This document shows, one piece after another, positions 23,140-32,185 of a DNA stretch of 64,000 nucleotides (positions within the stretch are counted from its first letter, which is position 1; each line of letters begins with the position of its first letter). The position numbers and the translations under genes were made by a program. Location of the stretch: IMG/VR virus record IMGVR_UViG_3300018039_000006, positions 1 to 64,000 of that record. One strand, written 5' to 3'. The DNA comes from a virus. Below the pieces are notes generated by a model. The model worked only from the letters and a program-made list of their open reading frames with translations. It made no database searches and was not told where the DNA came from.

Positions 23140-24639
23140 TCAACTAGGAATAACAATTAAAGCACTAAAACCGTTATTGTACGTATCGGCAGGTTCTTTA
23201 GTTGAACTAGTCTTAGCCCCAGTAGACCCCCCCGCTAAGCCACTATATGTCTGAGACACAAGCTTCTGCACATGTCGCAAACTATTGCCCGACTCCGCCC
23301 CCGGGGTGCCCTCTATCCCATGAGAAATCATCCCTGCGGGCGTCGACAAAAAATCAGTCATGTCAACCTTCGGTTGCATTTGAGGCTGGGTGGCCGAGTT
23401 ACCTTTATTAAAATACCCAAAATACCCCAAAACCAAACTATTAGCAGAATAAGAAACACTATCAGCCGAAAGCGTTGCAGTAGTAGCAGTTGGGGAGTTC
23501 GACGCTGCACCAGCCCCACTATCCCCATCCCCATTCCAAATATCGTTGTTAGTAGTATTGCCCTTGAAAGTAGAAAACGACTCAACATTCGTGGTGTAAG
23601 TAGGGATACTCGTCGTATCCGCCCCACGTACAACAGCCAACGATAAAAGTCGACTACCGGTACCATTGTCGGTAGACCACGTATGTGTGCCTAAATTGCC
23701 AGGATCGTTTGCTCCAACAACTCGATAATACGCAATCATTTGGACAGAATAATCATCTTCATCATCCGAGGAACCGCCATCATCACCAGGTCCAGGTGGT
23801 TCCTCGGCAGAAATAATCGCATCCTCGGCAAAACCAAACAACTGTGTCCACCCGGCAGGTGCTGTAACTCTGTCCGTATTCAAATAAGCACCCGTGCCCT
23901 GATACACAACCAAAAGCAAATCACCCTGCTGCAACACACCGGATTGATTCAAGAAATGCACACTATCAAAATCAATTACATCCGACGTACTAGCACCAGA
24001 TTGGCCCGAATAATGCTGAATCTGAGAATAAACCAAATACGGTGCCACAGTAGTAGGCTCAACACTAATCGCCGTCGTAGCACCCGTATTCAGATCAGAC
24101 AGCAAAATATACATCATGTTCCATGACGACCCGCCATCATAAGTCCACAATAAGAAATCGTGTGAACTGTCGTTGGCCACGCTCGTCGGGGCAGCTGTTG
24201 AACCAATATCACTAATTGATGAATCGTAGCTAACAGACCATCCAGACCCACTAGAGTTAGCCAGCCTTAAAGTAAGCATATGCATTTGTGGGATAGTAGT
24301 TAATCCTAAACCATCTAAAAACGCATTATCAACTACAACTGATGCATTAACCGCTTTATATAACATCGAAGGGACCGCAGCTTGGACTGTAACTCCATTG
24401 GATATATCAGTATTAATTGTGCCTATAGCGGTGTCTATGCTGTCCAGCACTTGCTGCAAAGTACCGCCCTGTAAAGTACCCCAGTTGTTAGCGTCCAAAC
24501 TGACAGTCCCCCCTGATAAATCTGGGGCTGCCGCACGAATCTTCTTCCAAACACCAGCGGCGGCGCTGTACGACCAAGTCTTTGAATCAAAAGTATAAGT
24601 TTGCCCATCAGAAGGGTTAGACGGTAAAGAAATTGGCAT
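23140..24639 (-). CDS. Tail fibre/adhesin paralogue A, 499 aa
   Basis: N-terminal module LPSNPSDGQTYTFDSKTWSY, shared with the next gene upstream and with 27941-29005. It is collinear with 24691-26169 along most of its length: LDxxxWxxLxG...QxxLxSxD, GLTTIPQMHMLTLRLANS, DFLLWTYDGGSSWNMMYILL, YLVYSQI, GDLLLVVYQG..A..N. The C-terminus (NGFSALIVIPS) also matches its paralogue (NDAVTVMISIPA). The pair arose by tandem duplication and then diverged to roughly a third identity by eye. Beta-rich and Ser/Thr-rich. A host-binding or virion-decoration role is likely; no enzyme motif is seen. Confidence 0.65.
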   Translation of the reverse strand: MPISLPSNPSDGQTYTFDSKTWSYSAAAGVWKKIRAAAPDLSGGTVSLDANNWGTLQGGTLQQVLDSIDTAIGTINTDISNGVTVQAAVPSMLYKAVNASVVVDNAFLDGLGLTTIPQMHMLTLRLANSSGSGWSVSYDSSISDIGSTAAPTSVANDSSHDFLLWTYDGGSSWNMMYILLSDLNTGATTAISVEPTTVAPYLVYSQIQHYSGQSGASTSDVIDFDSVHFLNQSGVLQQGDLLLVVYQGTGAYLNTDRVTAPAGWTQLFGFAEDAIISAEEPPGPGDDGGSSDDEDDYSVQMIAYYRVVGANDPGNLGTHTWSTDNGTGSRLLSLAVVRGADTTSIPTYTTNVESFSTFKGNTTNNDIWNGDGDSGAGAASNSPTATTATLSADSVSYSANSLVLGYFGYFNKGNSATQPQMQPKVDMTDFLSTPAGMISHGIEGTPGAESGNSLRHVQKLVSQTYSGLAGGSTGAKTSSTKEPADTYNNGFSALIVIPS

Positions 24640-24669
24640 ATTGCTACCTCAAACTGTAAATCCAAATAT

Positions 24670-24675
24670 ATTCTA
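24670..24675 (-). promoter_or_regulatory. Late-type -10 box (TAGAAT) before paralogue A
   Basis: Minus strand TTGTGGTAGAATATATTTGG: an extended TGn precedes TAGAAT, 30 bases before the ATG at 24639. The first nine bases nearly repeat the TTGTGGTATAATA at 1710-1720. Confidence 0.5.
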
Positions 24676-24690
24676 CCACAACTACACCCA

Positions 24691-26169
24691 CTAAGCAGGA
24701 ATACTAATCATAACAGTAACAGCATCATTAAAAGAATTAGTAGCAGTAAGATTAGTGCAAGTCTTATCACCAGTATTTCCCGCAGCCGTGTACTGTTGCC
24801 AAGACAATTTTTGCACATTCCTTAGTTTATTACCAGGGTTGTCGATTACGCCAGTCATGTAGGCTTTAGTCATCCCAGAAGGCGTGGTCAGCTGATCAAA
24901 GCCATCACTCGTAACAGCATCCAACCTCGGCGTCGGGTAATCATCGTTGGGGTCATAGGTTGCAGTCGTGTTAAGGTCACCCCTCGCAAAAAAACCAGTC
25001 ACACAAATAAGTAAACTATTTTCAGCATGCGCAACACTTTCCCCAACCATAGTCCGGTTCACATACTGCGTATAGTTACTGGCGAAGTTTTGATGGTTCA
25101 ACCGGTGAGGAGCCGTCTCAGGGCTGAAACCGCCGTTCTGCCCACGCACAACAACAACACCATAACACCGACTGCCCGCCGGATTCAACGTCGCCCATGT
25201 CTGCTCCCCCAACGCATCACTGCCACCCGGCAAATGTTTACCCTCAACTTTCAAATAAAACACAAACATACCCACATCTGCACTTCTGGTAGAGGTTGTA
25301 TTAACAAAAGTTTGCCAACTTGACGAAAAGTTAGACACAAACCCATCGTTGTCAGAATCTGCGCTCACATCCGCAGGAAAATACCCGTTGGTCCCTACTA
25401 TCGGATTCATACGATTAGCGTTTGCCTGCGTCACCACAAGCAACAAATCACCCACCTGATAAGGTACCCCAGTGAAATCAACCGTTAAAGCATTATTTTC
25501 GTCACCAAATATAGTATTCACAAACCCCTTAGAATACACAACCGATGGCGGGGCCGGTGCAAATTCGGTTGGAGGCGGTGCGGCGCTCGCAGGTGGTGCA
25601 ATCTGTAAACCGACACCGACAGAGCTATCAGCAGTGTAAGCCATATCCCAATTCGTCCCACCGTCGTACGTCCACAGCACAAAATCTTCAACATTATTTA
25701 TCCCAAGCAACGTAGGGCGTGCCACCCGGCCCACATCTTTAATATTTGCGCCCCAGTTGATAGACAACGCAGCAGTTGCTGAATTAATTAACCTCAACGA
25801 CAAAATGTGTGTCGTAGGAACCGACGACAGCCCTCTGCTTGTAAAGAAAGAAGCATCAATAGTAATATCCGAAGTCACTGTTTCAACAAAAAGTTTGTGA
25901 GCAGGATTTGACACCCTGGCACTTTCTTTAGCGTCCTCTAGAGCCGACTTCGCAGCGTTTAAAAGATAATCTACAGAGTTCAAAGCAGTCTGCGGATTGG
26001 TTCCACTAAGATTAGACCATCCTGTATCATCTAACGTAATCGCCCCAGTGGGAAGCGGAGCAACCCCAGTAGTCTGCAGCCGCCACACCGAACCATCCCA
26101 CCTCCACGTAGACGACCCTGAAGTATAGGTTGCCCCATTAACCGGGTCGCTAGGTAAACTCACAGCCAT
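24691..26169 (-). CDS. Tail fibre/adhesin paralogue B, 492 aa
   Basis: Tandem paralogue of 23140-24639. N-terminal LPSDPVNGATYTSGSSTWRW then WDGSVWRL, the shared fibre module; a short helical stretch (LLNAAKSALEDAKESARVS); GLSSVPTTHILSLRLINSAT; DFVLWTYDGGTNWDMAYTAD; a Pro-rich spacer (APPPTEFAPAPPSVVYS); and GDLLLVVTQANANRMNP. The C-terminal end matches its sister. Two copies in a row suggest alternative or stacked receptor-binding proteins. ATG start with GGGAG upstream. Function inferred from context. Confidence 0.65.
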   Translation of the reverse strand: MAVSLPSDPVNGATYTSGSSTWRWDGSVWRLQTTGVAPLPTGAITLDDTGWSNLSGTNPQTALNSVDYLLNAAKSALEDAKESARVSNPAHKLFVETVTSDITIDASFFTSRGLSSVPTTHILSLRLINSATAALSINWGANIKDVGRVARPTLLGINNVEDFVLWTYDGGTNWDMAYTADSSVGVGLQIAPPASAAPPPTEFAPAPPSVVYSKGFVNTIFGDENNALTVDFTGVPYQVGDLLLVVTQANANRMNPIVGTNGYFPADVSADSDNDGFVSNFSSSWQTFVNTTSTRSADVGMFVFYLKVEGKHLPGGSDALGEQTWATLNPAGSRCYGVVVVRGQNGGFSPETAPHRLNHQNFASNYTQYVNRTMVGESVAHAENSLLICVTGFFARGDLNTTATYDPNDDYPTPRLDAVTSDGFDQLTTPSGMTKAYMTGVIDNPGNKLRNVQKLSWQQYTAAGNTGDKTCTNLTATNSFNDAVTVMISIPA

Positions 26170-26199
26170 AACAAACTCCCTAAACTGACGACTACAACT

Positions 26200-26205
26200 A
26201 TTTTA
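26200..26205 (-). promoter_or_regulatory. Late-type -10 box (TAAAAT) before paralogue B
   Basis: Minus strand TCAGTAAAATAGTTG, 30 bases before the ATG at 26169, in a 43-base gap. It shares the G-TAnAAT-A pattern of the other virion-gene boxes. Confidence 0.4.
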
Positions 26206-26212
26206 CTGAAAA

Positions 26213-27472
26213 TTATGCAGCAGTAGTGTTGGAAACAGTCTGCCACTGGGTACCATTCCAATATTTCATTGGTTTAACCCCCGACCATGCGTTGTTGCTA
26301 TAAAACTTAAATCTATCAGAAACCGTGGCGGTTACCAGAACTATTGCACCCAAATCGGTGTTTGACTCACTACGGGTATTACCGGCCAAATCTACAGCGA
26401 AGTCTTGACGACTATCCGGCTCGCTACCTATGCGGTTTGTTCCAGCGGAAAGAAGCGCATTGTTAGCATGATTAACCGGTGTAAAATCTATCGAAGAAGG
26501 GTCGTCGTTGGCGTCAAATGTAAGATCTGTGAAAATGAAAGCAGTTGAAGCGGTAGAAGTGGACACTCCCCCGGCCGCATACACCCAGTTTGACATCGAG
26601 TTTGAGTTGTTCTCTGTGCCGATTTCCACCAGCCCACTAGAAGTCACCCCGTTGTGGCTACCGGCATAATCACCAGTTGACGTATTGCTTTGATTGTATA
26701 CCTCCCAATCGAGCGATCCGTTCCGTGTCTGCCCATGAAATACGCCCCCAAGTCCTGCAAAACAATTATTATACAGGTTATAGGTAGAGTGGGTGCCACT
26801 AGAAAAACTTGTGCCCAAGTTGCCTGTATACGATGAGTAAAGGTCACCGTCACCGTTCAAACAAACAGTACAGTAGTCTATGTTCAAAGTAAGAGCATCC
26901 CCATCCCGGTCCATTATACCCGCTTTACTCCAACCAAAAATCAAACAATTATCAATAGAGAGCACCTCGCCCTGGCCCATACCAAAAGTGCTTATACCAT
27001 AATACTCTCTAGTGGTAGAGTAGGACTGTCCATTCTTCTGCCAAATCATACATTTCTCAACCAAAACATTATTTGCTTCTACGGCCACAGCGCTCAGAAT
27101 AGTAGAACCACCAGAATCGGTCGCTGTACCTATTATTTCCAAATTACTAAGACGAAAATAGTCGTCCTGAATTTGAATGACCCTACTCATAGCGCTAGAG
27201 TCTAATCTGGCATAATTCGTACCCCCAGGCACCCCAGCATGCCTAACAGACGGATCAACCGTCAACCACTGATAACTTGAAGACGACCTAGTACCATTCG
27301 TTGAAGAAATAACAACCCTCTCATCAAACGCCGAAGCGTCCATAATAACACCCTTCCAAATATCGGTGTTAGCAGTACTAGTGTCCCAGCCGTCAGTAGT
27401 GTTTCCGGCCTCCCAAGCCGCAATCGTGCTATAATCCCTACCCGAACCAATTGTCCTCACAATTTCAGCCAT
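26213..27472 (-). CDS. Right-handed beta-helix virion protein, 419 aa
   Basis: Start set at ATG 27472 (AGGGGC upstream), which overlaps the preceding stop by 8 bases; a longer frame to 27541 would run through that gene. The N-terminus IVRTIGSGRDYSTIAAWEAG is the usual opening of phage and bacterial beta-helix (pectate-lyase-like) proteins. Helix rungs are visible as repeated 'L.N......' strands: VIQIQDDYFRLSNLEIIGTA, VLVEKCMIWQKN, VLSIDNCLIFGWSKAGIMDR, LNIDYCTVCLNG, TYNLYNNCFAG. The C-terminal WSGVKPMKYWNGTQWQTV is a small attachment or tip module. Such proteins either bind or cleave host polysaccharide. No lyase active site can be assigned from sequence alone. Confidence 0.75.
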   Translation of the reverse strand: MAEIVRTIGSGRDYSTIAAWEAGNTTDGWDTSTANTDIWKGVIMDASAFDERVVISSTNGTRSSSSYQWLTVDPSVRHAGVPGGTNYARLDSSAMSRVIQIQDDYFRLSNLEIIGTATDSGGSTILSAVAVEANNVLVEKCMIWQKNGQSYSTTREYYGISTFGMGQGEVLSIDNCLIFGWSKAGIMDRDGDALTLNIDYCTVCLNGDGDLYSSYTGNLGTSFSSGTHSTYNLYNNCFAGLGGVFHGQTRNGSLDWEVYNQSNTSTGDYAGSHNGVTSSGLVEIGTENNSNSMSNWVYAAGGVSTSTASTAFIFTDLTFDANDDPSSIDFTPVNHANNALLSAGTNRIGSEPDSRQDFAVDLAGNTRSESNTDLGAIVLVTATVSDRFKFYSNNAWSGVKPMKYWNGTQWQTVSNTTAA

Positions 27473-27944
27473 GTCTGCCCCTAAGTCCAGGCGGAGCCAC
27501 CCCAACTTCAGTATCAGCAAAACGATGTTTTTCACCATCATCAGACTCTAGCCGTGGAGGAAGCCGCTGACCGTCAGTCTTACGAGAAATTAACCTACGT
27601 CCCTCCCCCCGAGACAACACAATATGCCCACCCAAACTGTTCAGTTTTTCAGAATTTGTACGGCTCAAATTTTTTAAATTCAATGACCACCCACGCTTAA
27701 ACGCCACTGCCCCCGTTTCGTAGAACGCTGCATCCATTAAGTTCACATCAGCGGGCTCACCGGGTAAGTCTATAATTCCCATATTGGCAGAAGGGAACTC
27801 TTCTGGTGCCCCTCCCCCAGCAACCCACACCTCTAAGGATTCGTAGTTACCAAACCGGTGGTTATCAGGATGCACCGAAATTATATCACCATAGTTCCAA
27901 TTATCTTCTGCTATGTCACTTCCAATAAAAACCAGTATTCTCAT
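27465..27944 (-). CDS. Fibre-cluster protein of unknown function, 159 aa
   Basis: Starts at ATG 27944, whose ATGA overlaps the stop of the fibre gene 27941-29005. The N-terminus MRILVFIGSDIAEDNWNYGD then ISVHPDNHRFGNYE resembles small conserved proteins encoded among fibre genes of marine phages. The C-terminal third is basic (LSRGEGRRLISRKTDGQRLP). No membrane or catalytic motif. Tight coupling with its neighbours suggests an assembly factor or small virion protein. Confidence 0.55.
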   Translation of the reverse strand: MRILVFIGSDIAEDNWNYGDIISVHPDNHRFGNYESLEVWVAGGGAPEEFPSANMGIIDLPGEPADVNLMDAAFYETGAVAFKRGWSLNLKNLSRTNSEKLNSLGGHIVLSRGEGRRLISRKTDGQRLPPRLESDDGEKHRFADTEVGVAPPGLRGRHG

Positions 27945-29005
27945 GTTAAATCCAACCAAATATCGCCGGTCGCTTTATTAGTCGGGTCAGCGGTACCAAT
28001 CCACAGCACTTTATCTACACCCGTCGGACGAGCGGTGGTAGCAGTGCTCCCATGATTTACCGTAACTAGATCTCTGTCAACCCAAGAAACAGCGCCGCTA
28101 CCGTTAGTTTTCAAAACCTGATTCTCTGTCCCATCCACAGTGGGTAATGTGAACTCTGTCCCACCAGACCCAATTGTAACTCCCCCCGAAAGCGAAGCGG
28201 AGCCTCCAATCGAAGCGGTACCTACAATCGCAACTGCCCCACCTGCGTCAATTGTCATCCGCTCAGAACCCGCAGTGTCAAAACGAATGACATCTTCATC
28301 AGGGCCCTCCTCAACCTGAATCAACGTGTCACCATCAATATCCCGTATTAGAGGCAGGGCTTCACCAGCAACTTCTATCCACGCACCGGTATACCGGACA
28401 AACAGCGAACCAGAAGAGCTTTGAAACCACAAATCTCCTTCAGAAGCAGAGAGGGGAGTAGTCTCTTGAGTGGTCACTGACGCCAGAACGTTTCCACCGA
28501 CTTGTAACCACTGGCCGCTCTGTCCCTGGGGTTCAAAATACAAAAATAAATCAGCGGTGACGCTGTCAAACCATAAATCTCCTTCAGAGGCAGGAGACGG
28601 TGCGGTCTGGGAAGCCGTAACACTTACACCGTTATTGGCGGCCGACCACGTGGTGCCCGAATAAACAAAAACTGTTTCAGAAGATGGTTGAAACCACACC
28701 TCGCCAGCCGCTGTCCCGACCGGCACTGATTCCTGAATCAAAGCCACAGGTGCCCCTTCACCCCCAACAGCCTCCCAAGCAGAGTTGTAATAAACAGAAA
28801 GCGACTTATTCACTGTGTCAAACCAAAACGCCCCCTCCGAAACATCAGTAGGGGCAGCGCTCGCCACAAAAGTCTCTACATCGCTGCTGGACCCATCGCC
28901 CGATGAGCGAGAAACTACACTCCACGTGCTGCCATCCCACCGCCATGTTGCACCCAAAGTGTATGTTTGCCCTATGCTTGGATAATCAGGAAAATTGATA
29001 GACAT
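27941..29005 (-). CDS. Modular tail fibre with four GDLWF repeats, 354 aa
   Basis: ATG 29005 has GGAGGTG 5 bases upstream; an in-frame extension to 29089 lacks one. The N-terminus PDYPSIGQTYTLGATWRWDG then STWSVV is the shared fibre module. Four ~45-residue repeats follow, each with the core [SAG].[AS].G.[LFV]WF.......[LV]..Y....W..V, for example SEGDLWFDSVTADLFLYFEP. Next come an ERMTIDAGGAV strand, a short SIGGSASLSGGV shaft, LPTVDGTENQVLKTNGSGAV and a last repeat-like end (DPTNKATGDIWLDLT). No chaperone domain. Modules recur in the fibres at 1-1654 and 29135-32152. Confidence 0.75.
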   Translation of the reverse strand: MSINFPDYPSIGQTYTLGATWRWDGSTWSVVSRSSGDGSSSDVETFVASAAPTDVSEGAFWFDTVNKSLSVYYNSAWEAVGGEGAPVALIQESVPVGTAAGEVWFQPSSETVFVYSGTTWSAANNGVSVTASQTAPSPASEGDLWFDSVTADLFLYFEPQGQSGQWLQVGGNVLASVTTQETTPLSASEGDLWFQSSSGSLFVRYTGAWIEVAGEALPLIRDIDGDTLIQVEEGPDEDVIRFDTAGSERMTIDAGGAVAIVGTASIGGSASLSGGVTIGSGGTEFTLPTVDGTENQVLKTNGSGAVSWVDRDLVTVNHGSTATTARPTGVDKVLWIGTADPTNKATGDIWLDLT

Positions 29006-29024
29006 TATAGCACCTCCAAGGATT

Positions 29025-29030
29025 ATTCTA
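29025..29030 (-). promoter_or_regulatory. Late-type -10 box (TAGAAT) before the modular fibre
   Basis: Minus strand TTTGTATAGAATAATCC, 20 bases before the ATG at 29005. The 129-base gap 29006-29134 otherwise contains no supportable ORF or hairpin. Confidence 0.45.
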
Positions 29031-29134
29031 TACAAAGCTGAGTTCAGGCGGGTGAACGAAACATCAACCGCTGTCAGCCGCCACAACAATATAGGTATCG
29101 CTTACGGATGGCGAATCGTAGAATTTAATAGCCA

Positions 29135-32100
29135 CTAGTTAGCCTCTAATGCTTCGATACGGGCTAGAGCGTTCTGCAAAGCGGCCACCAGATCAGGGAT
29201 CATCCGCTCCATCGACAGGCACATCACCTTGATCTTCGGCGTGATACAAACGGCGAGAAGTTCTTCGTCGCTCAGTTCTGCGTTCTCCTCAGCCGTGCAG
29301 GCTTCACATCTCCAACAAGGCTCCATTCCCTCGGGGTCGCCGGGGGCGGCAGAGGGGAGAACCTGAGCTACTTCCTGTGCGATGAAGCCGTGCCCTGGCT
29401 CATCTTTGAGGCCGTCACCGTCCTCGTCCCACATGAAGTCCCGAACCTGAAGGGCTTTGATGACCGCCACCGAGGCGTCCTTGTCAGCGTCCACGATTGC
29501 GGTCTTGATGCGCTGATCCGAAGCTGAGAACAGGTTGATACCTCCGCCATCTCCCTGCAGCAGCCCATGCTGGTTGCCGCTTACATCATCAAACCGAATC
29601 CACCCACCGGATGATGACGGGGTGGCGTTGCCATGAGTGATGTTCATGACAACGTGACCGTCGTTCGTGTACGTGTTGATGACCTTGAACACAGAGCCTG
29701 CGGCGTTGTTTTGAGAGGATGTGACAGTCACAGCCCCAGACTGTTGAATCGTCATACGCTCGACATCTGTAGTTCCGAACGACAGGCCATAGTTTGGATT
29801 ATTAAACGAAATGTAACCCATTTTAGTAGAGTCGACTGTCGCCTGGATGCGCCACTCACTCGACTGCCAGCTGCTGCTGGCGGCCCAGCGTCGTTTTTTT
29901 ATGTCCAAAAAATCGTCGTTAGCAGTTGTGGTATGAACTCGGATCGCCGCCTTTTCGTCGCCAATCGTTGTGCCCAAACTCGGGTTATAGAGTGAAAGCT
30001 GGTAAGTAGGGCTGCTCGTGCCGATGCCGACATTGCCCTCCTTGTCAATGCGCATACGCTCCGCAGGAAAACTAGTATTAGCGCTTGTGGCGAAGATAAG
30101 ATCGTGTGCATTACCGCCACCATTAGTGTTCTTAGCGGAAATATAAGCACCTCGGGTGGTGGCGGTAGAAGAACCGGTTGAAAACCAAATACCCGCCTCC
30201 TGGTTGAGAACGCCGCCGCCTCCATCAACACCGTTGGCCACATGTACCGGGAAGCTGCTAGCAGAAGCCGAGTAATCATTGACAACGAGCGGGCGGTGGG
30301 GAGCAGTCTCGCCTATACCGACATTGCCAGAACTGTCAATAACCATGCGCTGGGTGCCCGCAGTATGAAACTGCAAGTCCGCCGCTTCACGTTGGATAAT
30401 GTAAGCAACGTCTCCAGAAACAGCAATATCTAATCCGTCGTCGTTAGTAGCGCCAGTCGTACTATTTGTCACTTTAAGAGCCGCAGAAGTGCCAGAACCA
30501 TTCAAGTGCAAAACCTGTGCGCTGTGAGCAGTCGGGCTGGTCGTGCCGATGCCAACATTGCCCGACGAATCAATACGCACACGCTCCGTATTGTCTGTAA
30601 GAAACCGAACATCGTGTGTGGTTGAAGTACCAAACGATCCAGTGTTAGCAGAGTCAGGGCCAAGATAAGTTGTTGCCGTACCATTATCTTGCCGCAGATA
30701 CGCCGCCCCCGAAGCAGTAACAACGTGCAGCAACTCAGCAGGGCTGCTCGTACCAAGCCCCAACCGGTTGTTCGTATCATCCCAATAAAAATTGGCGTTA
30801 TCGCTCGCAAGCGCCCCACTAGAAGCAAACTGCACAGACCCATCAGCACCAGCCGCACCACTATTGATCGAACCCGAAAGAGTAATATTACCAGCCACAT
30901 CCAGATCGCCACCCACAGAAACGTTACCCGACGTGGAAAACGAATTAGGGACATCATTCGTGCGGCCCGACCCAGACACAAGAATCTCACCGGTCGACCC
31001 ATCCACCCTAATGACCTTACCTATATTCTGGATAAGGTGTGTAGCCGTGGCTACAGGTTTAACATCTGTTAACCCGCCCGTAGGGGCAACATACAAAGTA
31101 GCGCCTATACTGAACGAAGAAGTATTCATACCACGTATGACACCCAAAACAACTGCGTGGCCGAGATCGTTATGATTCAGCTCCGTGTTGGTAACCCCTA
31201 AAGCGGGCATGTTCCCCGCATTGTCAGCCCTAGCTGCAGAAACCTCAACAGCACCCGACGCTCCCACCGAACCAGTAGCATAAACGGGAGAACCTTTTGG
31301 TATAGTGCTACCGGACGTATTCTTAATCGCAACAATACTTGGCCCATCAAACTCTGCCTCAATGTGCGTCGCAACAATCGACCCATCAACCTCTAACTCT
31401 ACCGAAGGGGTATTAGTTCCGACCCCCAGCCGGTTGTTGGCATCATCCCAAAACAAATTGTTCTCATCAGAACCAAACAGTCCCCCAGCGGAGAACTGGA
31501 TTGCACCGTCGACTCCCGAAGGGCTCGCTGATGCCCCCGCATCAACTTGCCACGAAACGTTACCCAAACCGTCAGTCTTCAAAACTTGACCTGATGAACC
31601 ATCAGTTAAAGGCAAAGTATATGCTGCAGATGGCCCCACCTTTAACCACTGGGAACTAGTACCATCATCATAATAAACAGACAACACCGACGTAGTCAAA
31701 TTTAACCATAAATCCAAATTGGAAGGATCATCAGGCGGGTCTACTGCCACCGTGACACCCATACCATTAACCAGCTCTACCCACTGCAGCGTATCGCCAT
31801 CATTGTAATAAACAAACAAATTACCATCAGAAAGCCGATGCCATAAATCCCCCACCAAAGCAACGTCAGGCGCTGAATCAGAAAAATATACTGTGTTATT
31901 ACGTACAGAAATCGCAACCGGGGCAGAAGAACTACCTTCTATAAACCCCACATGAATGTTGTCACCCACGACAGGAGTATTCCCAATTACGGGAACATTT
32001 TCGTAAATATTATTCAAACCAATACGTGGAATAGTCACAGAAACGGTAGGATTGTCCCCCGTGCCTACAGCTTTAACCACTGCATTGTAAAAACCACTAG

Positions 32101-32152
32101 GGCGGGTCACTCCAGTCGAATAAGAAGTGTTGTGTGAAGTTCGTCGTACCAT
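29135..32152 (-). CDS. Long tail fibre with OB-like N-terminus and Cys-containing S74 chaperone domain, 1005 aa
   Basis: The first ~85 residues (YNAVVKAVGTGDNPTVSVTI, PRIGLNNIYENVPVIGNTPV, VGDNIHVGFIEG) resemble the OB-fold attachment domains of baseplate spike/hub proteins. Then come two GDLWH/LDLWL modules, LPLTDGSSGQVLKTDGLGNV, two GAIQFSAGG...WDDANNRLGVGT modules, and a long shaft of 'ERVRIDSSGNVGIGT' repeats. The C-terminal ~130 residues form an S74 chaperone: SDQRIKTAIVDADKDASVAV, ALQVRDFMWDEDG, HGFIAQEVAQVLPSA, and the closing coiled coil LVAALQNALARIEALEA. The domain carries an unusual insertion with four Cys (EPCWRCEAC, LAVCI). It is the first gene of the fibre cluster and probably the main side fibre. 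Confidence 0.87.
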   Translation of the reverse strand: MVRRTSHNTSYSTGVTRPSGFYNAVVKAVGTGDNPTVSVTIPRIGLNNIYENVPVIGNTPVVGDNIHVGFIEGSSSAPVAISVRNNTVYFSDSAPDVALVGDLWHRLSDGNLFVYYNDGDTLQWVELVNGMGVTVAVDPPDDPSNLDLWLNLTTSVLSVYYDDGTSSQWLKVGPSAAYTLPLTDGSSGQVLKTDGLGNVSWQVDAGASASPSGVDGAIQFSAGGLFGSDENNLFWDDANNRLGVGTNTPSVELEVDGSIVATHIEAEFDGPSIVAIKNTSGSTIPKGSPVYATGSVGASGAVEVSAARADNAGNMPALGVTNTELNHNDLGHAVVLGVIRGMNTSSFSIGATLYVAPTGGLTDVKPVATATHLIQNIGKVIRVDGSTGEILVSGSGRTNDVPNSFSTSGNVSVGGDLDVAGNITLSGSINSGAAGADGSVQFASSGALASDNANFYWDDTNNRLGLGTSSPAELLHVVTASGAAYLRQDNGTATTYLGPDSANTGSFGTSTTHDVRFLTDNTERVRIDSSGNVGIGTTSPTAHSAQVLHLNGSGTSAALKVTNSTTGATNDDGLDIAVSGDVAYIIQREAADLQFHTAGTQRMVIDSSGNVGIGETAPHRPLVVNDYSASASSFPVHVANGVDGGGGVLNQEAGIWFSTGSSTATTRGAYISAKNTNGGGNAHDLIFATSANTSFPAERMRIDKEGNVGIGTSSPTYQLSLYNPSLGTTIGDEKAAIRVHTTTANDDFLDIKKRRWAASSSWQSSEWRIQATVDSTKMGYISFNNPNYGLSFGTTDVERMTIQQSGAVTVTSSQNNAAGSVFKVINTYTNDGHVVMNITHGNATPSSSGGWIRFDDVSGNQHGLLQGDGGGINLFSASDQRIKTAIVDADKDASVAVIKALQVRDFMWDEDGDGLKDEPGHGFIAQEVAQVLPSAAPGDPEGMEPCWRCEACTAEENAELSDEELLAVCITPKIKVMCLSMERMIPDLVAALQNALARIEALEAN

Positions 32153-32169
32153 ATTAGCACCTCTCCCTT

Positions 32170-32175
32170 ATCATA
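32170..32175 (-). promoter_or_regulatory. Late-type -10 box (TATGAT) before the long fibre
   Basis: Minus strand GGCATTCTGTATGATAAGGGAG, 18 bases before the ATG at 32152. The TTCTGTATGATA core is identical to the box at 38878-38883. Confidence 0.5.
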
Positions 32176-32185
32176 CAGAATGCCA

